From positions 1 through 64,000 of the forward strand of contig NZ_LVHI01000032.1 of assembly GCF_001645385.1 (NCBI RefSeq): a stretch of 64,000 bases of DNA, read 5' to 3'. Source of the stretch: Rhodococcoides kyotonense. GTDB taxonomy: Bacteria; Actinomycetota; Actinomycetes; Mycobacteriales; Mycobacteriaceae. Of the stretch, positions 8,319 to 17,208 are shown piece after piece (position 1 is the stretch's first letter; each line of letters starts with the position of its first letter). A model generated the notes under the pieces. That model ran no database searches, was not told where the DNA came from, and saw only the letters and a list, made by a program, of their open reading frames with translations. The translations under genes were made by a program, and so were the position numbers.

Positions 8319-8983
8319 CAGCTGTCGACGCGCGGGATACCCAGTGCGACAAGGTCGTCGAACAACCGGTCGGCCATCCGCGCGTGGCCGCGGGTGTTCG
8401 GGTGGATGCCGTCGGGCGCATAATCGGTCGAGAAGTTCAGCCAACCCTCGGCCCGTGGGTCGAGGAAGGTGACGCCGGTGAGCTGCGCCGCGTCGCGCAG
8501 GGTGCGTCGGATCGTGTCGATGTTGTCGTGCTTGGCATTCGGAGCACCCGTCGGCGCGACGACGACGATCCGTGCCTGCGGTGCGATGACGCGGAACGTC
8601 GCGTACAGACCGGTGGCCGCGGCGAACAGCCTCGCGTCACCGCGGTCGTTGCCGGAGCCCTGGATGACGATGACGTCGGGCAGCGTCGACGCGGCTTTCG
8701 TGACTCGTTGCAGACTGACGAACGGGTTCGGGCTCGCCGCATAACCACTGCCCGACTCGGCGACGAGGTTCGAGTCCCAACAGCCGCGCGCTGCAAGCAC
8801 GGTGGCGTACCCGGCTCCGGCGCTCGCTCCGACGCCGGCGCTGAACGAATCGCCGATGATCGACACCTTCAGGGGCGGGGCCGCAGCGTGGGCGGTTCCG
8901 GTCGTCAGCGAGGTCGCGGCGAATGCGACGGCCGCGCACAGTGCCAGCCGGATGCGTCGGCGTCGAGCAGCAGTCTCGGTCAC
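8315..8983 (-). CDS. Secreted SGNH/GDSL hydrolase
   Basis: 222-aa exported esterase-fold protein. A signal peptide spans about residues 1-34 (RRRR, hydrophobic core, AHA-AAP cleavage region). SGNH blocks are visible: GDSFSAG with nucleophile S46, GSGND, and DGIHPN with D191/H194. Likely acts outside the membrane on an ester or acetyl group; substrate unknown. The GTG at 8983 was preferred over an ATG at 9043 because it gives a compact signal peptide and sits 6 nt after a TACCAT -10 box. Confidence 0.82.
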   Translation of the reverse strand: MTETAARRRRIRLALCAAVAFAATSLTTGTAHAAAPPLKVSIIGDSFSAGVGASAGAGYATVLAARGCWDSNLVAESGSGYAASPNPFVSLQRVTKAASTLPDVIVIQGSGNDRGDARLFAAATGLYATFRVIAPQARIVVVAPTGAPNAKHDNIDTIRRTLRDAAQLTGVTFLDPRAEGWLNFSTDYAPDGIHPNTRGHARMADRLFDDLVALGIPRVDSC

Positions 8984-8989
8984 ATGTGG

Positions 8990-8995
8990 ATGGTA
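8990..8995 (-). promoter_or_regulatory. -10 box, candidate leaderless promoter of the SGNH hydrolase
   Basis: On the minus strand TACCAT, 6 nt, then GTG at 8983. Same spacing as the other leaderless candidates here. Confidence 0.45.
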
Positions 8996-9142
8996 GGTGT
9001 CGGGGTCGCCAGGTTTCCGCTCTTCGCTCGACGGCTTCTGCATGAGTGCCGATTCGTTATGAGACCCGGGTAACACATTGCGACTCTCACCCGACATATT
9101 CGTCAGGCAGAACGAAGACACACACCCCCTCGGAGGCTCAGC

Positions 9143-9823
9143 ATGACCGTCGTCAACGATTACTCGAAGCCGGCCACCGAGCTGCCCGATCACACCATCA
9201 CTGCCTACGCGGCCCCGGCCATCGTGCCCATCCGAGCAACCGGAACCCAGGCACCCGTCTTCTGCATCCACCCGCTCGAAGGCCTGACCAGCTGCTACGC
9301 CGAACTCGTCGAGCACATCGACGACGATCGCCCCGTCTTCGGAGTCCAGGCGATCGGTGAGCGGCCTGCATCGTTGACTGCACTCGCGGCCCGTTACGCC
9401 GACCACATCCTCGACGTCCACACCGACGGCCCGCTGCATCTGCTCGGCACGTCGTTCGGCGGACTGCTCGCGCACGCGGTGGCCGTCGAGTTGCAAGCCA
9501 GGGGCGTGGCGGTCGACAGCCTGGTCCTCGTCGACAGCGATCCGCTCGCCCACCGCCCTCAGCCGGACCTGCTGTCGCGCATGGGTGACGTCATCGACCG
9601 CAGCCGCGTCGAGGAACTACTCGCCGTCGCCGCCCACAACGAGAAGCTGGCCAGCCGTCACTTCCCGGGCGTCTTCGTCGGCAAGGCGTTCGTCGTCTCC
9701 GGGGTCGAATCCGACGGCGGGCCGGCATGGCACGCGTTCGTCAACGGAACCGTCGCCAAATACCTCGTTCCCGACGCCTCGGCCTTCGGTCTCGTCGGGC
9801 CGTTGGTCAATCGATTCTTCTGA
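9143..9823 (+). CDS. Stand-alone thioesterase-domain alpha/beta hydrolase, apparent catalytic His lost
   Basis: 226 aa, related to type I/II thioesterase domains of NRPS/PKS systems. After about 37 residues it begins PVFCIHPLEG, has the nucleophile elbow GTSFGG (S104) and an acidic residue after strand 6 (D131/D133). Towards the end the usual pattern W..f..G.v..y.v(p/g)..H.. is present, but the place of the catalytic histidine reads DASAF (A214 aligned with His). No synthetase is nearby. A GGAGG lies 8 nt before the ATG. Convergent with the SARP gene across a long perfect inverted repeat. It may be inactive or use a different residue. Confidence 0.75.
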   Translation: MTVVNDYSKPATELPDHTITAYAAPAIVPIRATGTQAPVFCIHPLEGLTSCYAELVEHIDDDRPVFGVQAIGERPASLTALAARYADHILDVHTDGPLHLLGTSFGGLLAHAVAVELQARGVAVDSLVLVDSDPLAHRPQPDLLSRMGDVIDRSRVEELLAVAAHNEKLASRHFPGVFVGKAFVVSGVESDGGPAWHAFVNGTVAKYLVPDASAFGLVGPLVNRFF

Positions 9824-9884
9824 AATTTACCCTCCTATTGTGCGGTTTCGAGCCCGGATTCCGCACAATAGGAGGGTAAATTTC
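9822..9884. terminator. Perfect 24-bp inverted repeat between convergent genes
   Basis: Arms 9822-9845 and 9861-9884 are perfectly complementary over 24 bp with a 15-nt spacer. The left arm begins inside the thioesterase stop codon; the SARP stop is 6 nt beyond the right arm. The outer ends are AT-rich (GAAATTTA...), so the structure could terminate transcription in both directions. Confidence 0.8.
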
Positions 9885-9889
9885 GACGG

Positions 9890-11662
9890 TCAGAGCGCCA
9901 ACCGCTCCAGCAGTGGCGCGATCGGCCCGAGGTCGATGCATCCACTTCCGGCTGCTCGTTCGGATGCCGCCGGCAACAACGCCTCGTGAACGCGCTGCAT
10001 CGAATCACTATGTCCCACAGCGAGTGCCGCCACACCCGTCAGGTACCAGCACACCTCCGACATCAGGTCGTGCGGCGGATCGGGAACGGAGTCGAGCACT
10101 TTCGGCTCGAACAATCCACGCGCCCACGGCTCGTAGGGCCCGAAATCGCCGTCGGGCAGCGGCTTTCCGTTCCGCACGGCGACTGTCAGATCGGACAGTG
10201 CGTGCAACCCGGTCACGAAACCCGGCATCTCGGCCGTCTCCACAGGATCCGGTCCGTCCTCGAACGTGTACCGGAACCACGCGATGAACACCGACGCCAG
10301 GGGACGATCGAACCGCTGAGCCAACCCGTCGATCAGGTCTGCTTCCCTCGAAGCGGCTGGGATGTCGTCGAGCGCGCACAGTGACTGCATCCGGTACAGC
10401 CGGCCGGCGATCTCGAACGTCGACAGTTCCGCCTCCACCGCGAGCTCCACTGTCTCGTCGGCTATGTCGCATCGGTCGCGCGCCAGACCAGTCGACTCGA
10501 ACGCCTGCAGGTAGCGCGCGCCGAGCGTCAGGCACAGCAGCGCGGGGTCGCCGAGCCGTCGGGCAATGGCCTCCGCTTCCACAGCCTCCGCCATCCGACT
10601 CCCCACCCCGCGGGATTCCATCGCGATGGTCGAAAGCAACCGCGCACGAACACGTTTCGACGCCGACGCCGGCAATCCTGTGAGCGCCCGGTCCGCTGCG
10701 GCGACGATCGCGGCGGACAACTCCGAATCGTCCGACCGCGTCCAGCTGCCGGGAACGTCGTAACCGACGATTACCCGTGCGGTCAGTTCCGGGTCGCCCA
10801 CCTGCTCGGCCGCGGCGATCGTCGCGAGACGTTGTTCGGTCGCCGCACCGACGGATCCCGACAGGGCAAGCAAAGGCACGAGCGCAGAGGCACTTTCGAG
10901 CTGTGACCGTGTGCTCGGCCGAGACTGCTCGGCTACCTGCATCAGGATGGAGCCGCTTCGGTCGAGTCCCGGATCGCGGTTCAGGATTCGCTGTTCCATG
11001 TCGCCCAGACGATCACTCGGATCCAAACCGAGTCCCTCGGCGAACGTCACGCGGGCACGGCGCAGCACCGCAAGCGCATCCGCCTGTCGCCCCACGCGAT
11101 ACAACGCCAGGGCGAGGATTCGCCATCCTTCCTCACGCCACGGGTGCTCGTCGACGAACGCGTCGATCAGGGGAATCACCGCACCCGGACGCCCCTCGTC
11201 CAAGAGCTCGCCCGCGCGCCGCTCCGTCATTCCTGCTCGAAGCTCGGCATTCCGAGCACGCTCCCCGGCCGCCCAGGGACGCGTCGCGAATTCGTCGAAA
11301 GCCGTTCCGCGCCACTCGTCGAGGCCGGCTTCTCCCGCCTCCACCCGCCACAGGTCGACGCTGCACTGTTCGAGCGCATATCCGGATCCTCGCGTCACGA
11401 CGACAGCCGACGCCGCCCGCGGCGGACGCGTCGGCTCCAGGATCCTGCGGAGTTCACCGATGAACGTGCGGACGGATCCGACGGCGCCGGCGGGGGCGTC
11501 GTCCCACAGGTCGTCGACCAGGCTGGACGTCGACACCGTGCGTCCGCGCCCCACCACCAACAAGCTCAGAATCTCGCGGTGCCGCGGTTTCGACAGGGGC
11601 ACTGCCACGCCGTCGATCTCCGCCTCGACCTGGCCGAGAACGCGGATTCGTAGCTCGCTCAC
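9890..11662 (-). CDS. SARP/AfsR-type transcriptional regulator with TPR-like C-terminus
   Basis: 590 aa. Residues about 3-90 form an OmpR-like winged helix (IRVLGQVEAEIDG..VPLSKPRHREILSLLV, then LVDDLWDD). Residues about 95-230 are a bacterial transcriptional-activation (BTAD) domain, and the rest is helical, TPR-like. There is no P-loop, so the AfsR NTPase domain is absent. Such proteins activate secondary-metabolism or stress genes. The GTG at 11662 was chosen because it starts at the DNA-binding domain, lies 7 nt from TAGAAT, and avoids overlap with the divergent SDR. Likely targets are the flanking SDR or thioesterase (inference). Confidence 0.8.
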   Translation of the reverse strand: MSELRIRVLGQVEAEIDGVAVPLSKPRHREILSLLVVGRGRTVSTSSLVDDLWDDAPAGAVGSVRTFIGELRRILEPTRPPRAASAVVVTRGSGYALEQCSVDLWRVEAGEAGLDEWRGTAFDEFATRPWAAGERARNAELRAGMTERRAGELLDEGRPGAVIPLIDAFVDEHPWREEGWRILALALYRVGRQADALAVLRRARVTFAEGLGLDPSDRLGDMEQRILNRDPGLDRSGSILMQVAEQSRPSTRSQLESASALVPLLALSGSVGAATEQRLATIAAAEQVGDPELTARVIVGYDVPGSWTRSDDSELSAAIVAAADRALTGLPASASKRVRARLLSTIAMESRGVGSRMAEAVEAEAIARRLGDPALLCLTLGARYLQAFESTGLARDRCDIADETVELAVEAELSTFEIAGRLYRMQSLCALDDIPAASREADLIDGLAQRFDRPLASVFIAWFRYTFEDGPDPVETAEMPGFVTGLHALSDLTVAVRNGKPLPDGDFGPYEPWARGLFEPKVLDSVPDPPHDLMSEVCWYLTGVAALAVGHSDSMQRVHEALLPAASERAAGSGCIDLGPIAPLLERLAL

Positions 11663-11669
11663 CGGCCGA

Positions 11670-11675
11670 ATTCTA
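11670..11675 (-). promoter_or_regulatory. -10 box, candidate leaderless promoter of the SARP gene
   Basis: Minus-strand TAGAAT, 7 nt, GTG at 11662. Confidence 0.45.
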
Positions 11676-11720
11676 GTGTGCGCTGATCGAGTGCTGATCG
11701 GACCGCGCGACGATCGGGGC

Positions 11721-12497
11721 ATGGATCTGAAACTCTCCGGCAAGTCGGCGTTCGTCAGCGGGTCGACGCAGGGAATCGGCTACGCGGTCGCCCGAACACT
11801 CGCCCGAGAAGGCGTCGACGTCACCCTCAACGGCCGCGACCGCGACACACTCGCGACGGCCGTCGAACGCCTACGGCGCGACGCACCCGGTGCATCCGTC
11901 GACGGCATCGCAGCCGACTTCTCCGACGACGAGCAGGTGAACCGACTGTGCAGCACCATCGCCGACGTCGACATCCTCGTCAACAACGTCGGCCTGTTCG
12001 AGCTGAAGGCGTTCGACACCATCTCCGACGCCGACTGGCGCCGCTACTTCGACGTCAACGTCATGAGCGGGGTGCGGTTGTCGCGCCGACTGCTACCCGC
12101 CATGCTCCACCGAGGCTGGGGCCGTGTCCTGTTCGTGAGCAGTGAGTCGGGCGTGAACGTCCCGGCGGACATGATTCACTACGGCACGTCGAAGTCGGCG
12201 ATGCTGGCCGTCGCCAACGGCCTCGCCAAGCTCACGAAAGGCACTGCGGTGACGGTCAATTCGGTGCTCGGCGGCCCGACGTACTCGGACGGCGTAGCAC
12301 GGACGGTGGAAGCCATCGCCGATGCACAGTCCATACCCGTCGCCGAGATGAAGGCCGCGATCATGGCCGGCAACCCGACGTCGTTGCTGCAGCGGTTCAT
12401 CGAGCCCGACGAGATCGCGAACATGGTGGCGTTCCTCGCCAGTCCCGCAGCGTCCGCTACGAACGGCTCGGTAGTGCGCGTCGACGGGGGAATCTAG
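11721..12497 (+). CDS. Short-chain dehydrogenase/reductase
   Basis: 258-aa classical SDR. GSTQGIG is at residues 14-20, NNVG at 88-91, the catalytic S141/S143, Y154 and K158 (YGTSK), and a C-terminal ending GSVVRVDGG typical of FabG-like SDRs. NNVG instead of NNAG is a minor variant. It is transcribed divergently from the SARP regulator with a 58-nt gap and may be its target. Stop codon TAG is followed at once by a short hairpin shared with the convergent lipase gene. Confidence 0.85.
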   Translation: MDLKLSGKSAFVSGSTQGIGYAVARTLAREGVDVTLNGRDRDTLATAVERLRRDAPGASVDGIAADFSDDEQVNRLCSTIADVDILVNNVGLFELKAFDTISDADWRRYFDVNVMSGVRLSRRLLPAMLHRGWGRVLFVSSESGVNVPADMIHYGTSKSAMLAVANGLAKLTKGTAVTVNSVLGGPTYSDGVARTVEAIADAQSIPVAEMKAAIMAGNPTSLLQRFIEPDEIANMVAFLASPAASATNGSVVRVDGGI

Positions 12498-12512
12498 TGC
12501 GCCTGCGGCGCA
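12498..12512. terminator. Short hairpin filling the gap between two convergent stop codons
   Basis: TGCGCC-TGC-GGCGCA occupies exactly the 15 nt between the SDR stop (12495-12497) and the lipase stop (12513-12515). Small stem without T-run. Confidence 0.45.
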
Positions 12513-13772
12513 TCACGGCACGGGCGTCGGGGCGAGACTATTGCCGACCGGGATGGTGGCGCAGTTGCTGTGCGTCGGCGATCCCGCGAAGCGTTCGGTC
12601 AGGAACTGCAGGCCCTGAGCTTCGAAGGGCAGGAACGCTTCTCCGTGCGTCAGCCCGTCGTACTGCGCGTACTGAACATCGACGCCGTCGGTGCAGTACT
12701 GGTGCGCGAGCGCTTGCACATCGGCGGTGATCATGATGGTGTCGCCGATCGGATCCGCGTGACCCACCGCAAGGAACATCGGGGTCCTCGGTGTGCCTGC
12801 CGTGCCCATGATGTTGTCGTTGATGGCCTCGACGACTTCCGGCACATCCAGCAGCGAGGTGTACGGCGCGCGCACCATGCTCGCGTCGGTCAGGGTGGGG
12901 TAGTCGTCGGCGAACTGCGCGATGCACTCCTGGTCGACTTGATCGATCACCTGTGCACCGTACTCGGACAGGAACGACGCGGTGTCGAGTCCGTATGCGC
13001 GCTGGTACGCCACGATCAACGCCGGAATGACGCCCGCCCACTGCGCACTTCCGCTCACGTACGGCAGGTTGTGTGCCAGATCGACGGGCAACCCACCCGC
13101 CGCGATTCCGACGAGATTCAGCTCGGGCGCGTACGTCGGCGCGACCTCGGCGCCCCACTGCGTCGGCACCGATCCGCCTGAATAGCCGATCATCGCAACG
13201 GGTGTCGACGACGGGACCTGCAGGAACGACTGAGCCGCACGGATGCCGTCCAGCGCCGCGTACCCCGACTGACGCCCGATGGTCCATTCGAGCTCTTCGC
13301 CTTCGTAATCCGGTGCGACGACGGTGTATCCGGCAGCCAGATAGCCGGCGATGACGCCTTGCTCCGCGGTCGCGATCGGGCTCGTCGCACCGCCGCTGAG
13401 CGTGTACGACGGGTCGCACTGAGAACCGAGGGCGTCGTACGCCATGTGGTACGAGACGATCTTCGTCGGCCCGGGAACGAGGGGTCGCAGAACCGTCGCC
13501 ACGGTCACGACGGCGTCACCCTGCTGATCGGTGGTGCGATACAGCACCTGCTCACCGCGGATGGGCGTGGTCAGTGTGGGCGTCGCGAACGTCATCGGCC
13601 GGGACCGCAGGACGGCTCCCGGCGCGACGTCGAGCGAGGAGTCCCAGCTGTAGAACGGGTCGTCGGCCGGAATGGGCGAGCCCGGCCCCGGGTCGGCCTG
13701 CGCGACGAGAGCGCTTGTTCCGACGACGAAGGCAATCAACGTGAGGACGAGCGCTTTACCGACCTGTGACAT
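12513..13772 (-). CDS. Secreted lipase, LIP (PF03583) family
   Basis: 419 aa. A signal peptide covers about residues 1-26 (MSQVGKALVL...VAQADPG). The mature protein has the LIP-family segments TDQQGDAVVTVATVL, YHMAYDALGSQCDPSY and the nucleophile elbow GYSGG (S198). The Asp and His of the triad are probably in GHADPIGD and DGLTHGEAF near the C-terminus. Expected to hydrolyse acylglycerols or other esters outside the cell. The internal ATG at 13772 was used since the upstream 39 codons are not signal-like. Confidence 0.86.
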   Translation of the reverse strand: MSQVGKALVLTLIAFVVGTSALVAQADPGPGSPIPADDPFYSWDSSLDVAPGAVLRSRPMTFATPTLTTPIRGEQVLYRTTDQQGDAVVTVATVLRPLVPGPTKIVSYHMAYDALGSQCDPSYTLSGGATSPIATAEQGVIAGYLAAGYTVVAPDYEGEELEWTIGRQSGYAALDGIRAAQSFLQVPSSTPVAMIGYSGGSVPTQWGAEVAPTYAPELNLVGIAAGGLPVDLAHNLPYVSGSAQWAGVIPALIVAYQRAYGLDTASFLSEYGAQVIDQVDQECIAQFADDYPTLTDASMVRAPYTSLLDVPEVVEAINDNIMGTAGTPRTPMFLAVGHADPIGDTIMITADVQALAHQYCTDGVDVQYAQYDGLTHGEAFLPFEAQGLQFLTERFAGSPTHSNCATIPVGNSLAPTPVP

Positions 13773-13831
13773 GGAACGAATTAAAGCGCATGCCAAGAAT
13801 CTCGGCTGTGCATTCACACGAAAAGGGTGAG

Positions 13832-13905
13832 AGTGCGGCGTCGCCACCCGTGCGCGGAAAGTTGCAGCGGAGGCCGACTTTCCGCGCACGGGTGCGTCAA
13901 CGCAC
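13832..13905. terminator. Strong palindromic terminator after leuS
   Basis: A perfect 18-bp inner stem (CACCCGTGCGCGGAAAGT at 13845-13862 with its complement at 13877-13894, 14-nt loop) plus an outer AGTGCG/CGCACT pair (13832-13837/13900-13905). The outer end reaches the leuS stop codon at 13905-13907. The core sequence recurs after the PPOX gene. Confidence 0.75.
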
Positions 13906-16715
13906 TATTTCACGACGATGTTGACCATCCGACCCGGGATGACGATGACCTTGGTCGGCGCCTTGCCACCCAGCAGAGCAACGATCTTCTCGTCTGCCAG
14001 CGCGGTCTTCTCGACGTCGCCGTTGGTGGCATCCGCGGGCACGGTGATGCGGCTACGCACCTTTCCGTTGACCTGGATGGGGTAGTCGACGGTGTCGGCG
14101 ACGAGCCACTTCTGGTCGGCACGCGGGAAGGGCCCGTGCGCGAGCGAACGGTCGTGTCCGAGACGCTTCCACAGCTCCTCCGACAGGTGCGGAGCCATCG
14201 GGGCGAGCATCAGGATCAACGGTTCGACGACACCGCGTGGGGAGCCGTCCGGGTACGCCTTCGTCAGATGGTTCGTCAGCTCGATGAGCTTGGCACCGGC
14301 CGTATTGTCGCGCAGCGCAGTGTAATCCGCTTCCACACCGTCGATGACACGGTTGAGCACACGCAGTGTGTCCTCGGTCGGCTTGTCGTCGGTGACGCGG
14401 ACAGCGCCGGTCTCCTCGTCGAGCACGAGACGCCACACGCGCTGCAGGAAACGCTGTGCGCCGACAACGTCCTTCGTCGCCCACGGGCGCGACGTGTCCA
14501 GCGGACCCATCGACATCTCGTAGACACGCAAGGTGTCGGCTCCGTATTCGGCGAAGATGTCGTCGGGAGAGACCGAGTTCTTCAGACTCTTGCCCATCTT
14601 CCCGTACTCGCGGTTGACCGGTTCTCCCTGGTAAAAGAACCCACCGTCCCGCTCCTCGACCTCGTCGGCCGGCACGTAGACACCGCGCGCATCGGTGAAC
14701 GCGTACGCCTGGATGTAGCCCTGGTTGTACAACCGACGGTACGGCTCGCTGGAGCTGACGTGTCCGAGGTCGAACAGCACCTTGTGCCAGAACCGCGAGT
14801 ACAGCAGGTGCAGTACCGCGTGCTCGACGCCGCCGACGTACAGGTCGACGCCGCCGGGGTCGTTCGGCCCGTGCAGCTCGGGACGCGGTCCGACCCAGTA
14901 CTTCTCGTTCTCCGGGTCCGCGAACGTCTCGGAGTTGGTCGGGTCGATGTAGCGCAGCTGGTACCACGAGCTGCCTGCCCACTGCGGCATGACGTTGGTG
15001 TCGCGGCGGTAGGTCTGCAGGCCGTCACCGAGATCGAGCTCGACGTTCACCCAGTCCGACGCCTTGGCCAGCGGCGGCGACGGCTCGGAGCTCGCGTCGT
15101 CGGGATCGAAGGAGACCGGGGCGTAGTCCTCGACCTCCGGAAGTTCTACGGGCAGAACCGAATCCGGCAGTGCGTGAGCGTTGCCGTCCTTGTCGTAGAC
15201 GATCGGGAACGGCTCACCCCAGTACCGCTGACGCGCGAACAGCCAGTCGCGCAGCTTGTACTGGATGGTGCCGCGGCCCTTGCCGTCCTCCTCCAACTTC
15301 GCGACGACCGCAGCCTTGGCGTCGTCGACCGAAAGTCCGTCCAGGAAGCCGGAATTGACCAACGCGCCGTCGCCGACGAAAGCAGCTTCGGTGACATCTC
15401 CGCCCGAGATGACCTCACGGATGGGCAGATCGAACTTGGTTGCAAACTCCCAGTCGCGCTGATCGTGACCCGGGACGGCCATGATCGCGCCGGTGCCGTA
15501 CCCGGTGAGCACGTAGTCGGCGATGAAGACCGGAACCTGCTCTCCGTTGACCGGGTTCTCGGCATAGGAGCCGGTGAACACACCGGTCTTCTCCTTGTTC
15601 TCCTGACGCTCCAGGTCGGACTTCGCGGCGATCGACGCGCGGTACGCCGCAACGGCTTCCGCAGGAGTGGCAGCGCCTCCGGTCCAGACGGCAGGCACGT
15701 CGGACGGCCACTCGGCCGCAACCAGGCCGTCGACCAGATCGTGTTCGGGAGCGAGAACGACGTAGCTGGCACCGAACAGGGTGTCGGGGCGCGTCGTGAA
15801 CACCTCGATCCCCGAGAACGAGACCTGCGCGCCGCGCGAGCGACCGATCCAGTTGCGCTGCATGGTCTTGACCTTGTCCGGCCAGTCCAGGTACTCGAGG
15901 TCGTCGATCAGCCGGTCCGAGTACGCGGTGATGCGCATCATCCACTGCCGCAGGTTCTTTCGGAACACCGGGAAGTTGCCGCGGTCGCTGCGGCCGTCGG
16001 CGGTGACTTCCTCGTTCGCCAGCACGGTGCCCAGACCCGGGCACCAGTTGACGAGCGAGTTGGACTCGTAGACGAGGCGGAACCCGTCGAGCACCGACGC
16101 GCGCTCACCGGCACTCAACGACGACCAGTCACGGCCGTCCTCCAGCTGCCGTGAACCGTCGGCGAATTCCTTCTCGAGCTCGGAAATCGGACGCGCCTTC
16201 TTCAGGTCGACGTCGTACCACGCGTTGAAGATCTGCAGGAAGATCCACTGCGTCCAGTGGTAGAAATCGACGTCCGTCGTCGCGAGCGAACGGCGACGGT
16301 CGTGTCCGAGCCCGAGGCGACGCAGCTGACGGCGCATGTTGGCGATGTTCGCCTCGGTGGTGGTGCGGGGATGCGTGCCGGTCTGAACGGCGTACTGCTC
16401 GGCCGGCAACCCGAAGGCGTCGTAACCGAGAGCGTGGAGGACGTTCCGTCCGTGCATCCGGTGGAACCGCGCGAAGACGTCCGTCGCGATGTACCCGAGC
16501 GGGTGTCCGACGTGCAGACCGCTGCCCGACGGGTACGGGAACATGTCCTGAACGAAGAGCTTGTCCTGAGGCACGTCACCGGCAAGCGGGCCGACCGGGT
16601 TCGGGGCGTCGAACGTGCCCTGCTCGTCCCACAGGTCCTGCCACTGCTGCTCGATGCGCCCGGCCACATCCGCGGTGTAGCGGTGCTCGGGAGTTGCGTC
16701 CACTGGATCAATCAC
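13905..16715 (-). CDS. leuS: Leucyl-tRNA synthetase
   Basis: 936-aa class I synthetase that charges tRNA-Leu. HIGH-type motif in [18 protein letters not shown] (about residues 45-60), CP1 editing domain in the middle (T-rich TRPDTLFGA region and [10 protein letters not shown]), KMSKS-type motif as KMGKS ([12 protein letters not shown]), anticodon-binding domain, and a C-terminal domain ending [12 protein letters not shown] start at 16715 gives [22 protein letters not shown], the usual actinobacterial N-terminus; longer readings run through the divergent SdpI-like gene. Confidence 0.97.
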   Translation of the reverse strand: MIDPVDATPEHRYTADVAGRIEQQWQDLWDEQGTFDAPNPVGPLAGDVPQDKLFVQDMFPYPSGSGLHVGHPLGYIATDVFARFHRMHGRNVLHALGYDAFGLPAEQYAVQTGTHPRTTTEANIANMRRQLRRLGLGHDRRRSLATTDVDFYHWTQWIFLQIFNAWYDVDLKKARPISELEKEFADGSRQLEDGRDWSSLSAGERASVLDGFRLVYESNSLVNWCPGLGTVLANEEVTADGRSDRGNFPVFRKNLRQWMMRITAYSDRLIDDLEYLDWPDKVKTMQRNWIGRSRGAQVSFSGIEVFTTRPDTLFGASYVVLAPEHDLVDGLVAAEWPSDVPAVWTGGAATPAEAVAAYRASIAAKSDLERQENKEKTGVFTGSYAENPVNGEQVPVFIADYVLTGYGTGAIMAVPGHDQRDWEFATKFDLPIREVISGGDVTEAAFVGDGALVNSGFLDGLSVDDAKAAVVAKLEEDGKGRGTIQYKLRDWLFARQRYWGEPFPIVYDKDGNAHALPDSVLPVELPEVEDYAPVSFDPDDASSEPSPPLAKASDWVNVELDLGDGLQTYRRDTNVMPQWAGSSWYQLRYIDPTNSETFADPENEKYWVGPRPELHGPNDPGGVDLYVGGVEHAVLHLLYSRFWHKVLFDLGHVSSSEPYRRLYNQGYIQAYAFTDARGVYVPADEVEERDGGFFYQGEPVNREYGKMGKSLKNSVSPDDIFAEYGADTLRVYEMSMGPLDTSRPWATKDVVGAQRFLQRVWRLVLDEETGAVRVTDDKPTEDTLRVLNRVIDGVEADYTALRDNTAGAKLIELTNHLTKAYPDGSPRGVVEPLILMLAPMAPHLSEELWKRLGHDRSLAHGPFPRADQKWLVADTVDYPIQVNGKVRSRITVPADATNGDVEKTALADEKIVALLGGKAPTKVIVIPGRMVNIVVK

Positions 16716-16771
16716 GCAACCAGAGTAGTGGGGTCCATCGGGCCGCCTGGTATGAGGACCCGTGGTGGCCG

Positions 16772-16777
16772 TATCCT
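16772..16777 (+). promoter_or_regulatory. -10 box, candidate leaderless promoter of the SdpI-like gene
   Basis: TATCCT, 7 nt, GTG at 16785. This spacing is the main reason for preferring the GTG over the ATG at 16752. Confidence 0.45.
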
Positions 16778-16784
16778 TACCGGC

Positions 16785-17186
16785 GTGATCGTCGTGTCGA
16801 TACTGCTCTTCGTACTCGCTCTCGTCGTCGGCTCCGTCGCCGCCGCGAGCCTGACGGGCAAACTCCCCCGTAACCGCTGGGCAGGTGTCCGTACCGCAGA
16901 GTCGATGCGAGACGACGAAACGTTCGCCATGGCCAACAAGGTGGCCGGTCCCACCACGGCCGCGTCGGCACTCCTGCTGCTGATCGGCGGCGCCGCCGGC
17001 CTCATGCTGAGCGGGGTGTTCGCCGTCGTCGCGGTGGTGGCGTGCTTGATCGCGGCGTTCGTCACCGCGGGTGTCGGTGGCTCCATCGGCGCTCGCGCCG
17101 CCGCCGCGAAGCCGGTCGAGGAGACGGGCGGATGCGGGCACTCCTGCATCTCCTGCAGCCTCAAGGATGCGTGCGCTCCGAGCTGA
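16785..17186 (+). CDS. SdpI-like membrane protein with C-terminal cysteine cluster
   Basis: 133 aa from the GTG at 16785. A hydrophobic first segment ([21 protein letters not shown]) is followed by [15 protein letters not shown], the hallmark of SdpI-type proteins (L..N...G.RT), then two more membrane segments (about residues 58-100). The tail carries C-x3-C-x2-C-x5-C ([15 protein letters not shown]), which could bind a metal or Fe-S cluster. SdpI proteins are best known as immunity/signalling partners of a killing peptide, but many have unknown roles. An ATG at 16752 would add 11 residues. Divergent from leuS. Confidence 0.75.
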   Translation: MIVVSILLFVLALVVGSVAAASLTGKLPRNRWAGVRTAESMRDDETFAMANKVAGPTTAASALLLLIGGAAGLMLSGVFAVVAVVACLIAAFVTAGVGGSIGARAAAAKPVEETGGCGHSCISCSLKDACAPS

Positions 17187-17208
17187 TGCCGGCAGCGGAG
17201 CCAGTGGA

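Noticed and set aside
13827..16154. Long open frame on the plus strand opposite leuS
   Set aside because: It mirrors a strongly conserved synthetase in a high-GC genome, where the antisense frame is open by codon bias; the composition is Arg/Val/Asp-rich with no recognisable motif and no ribosome site.
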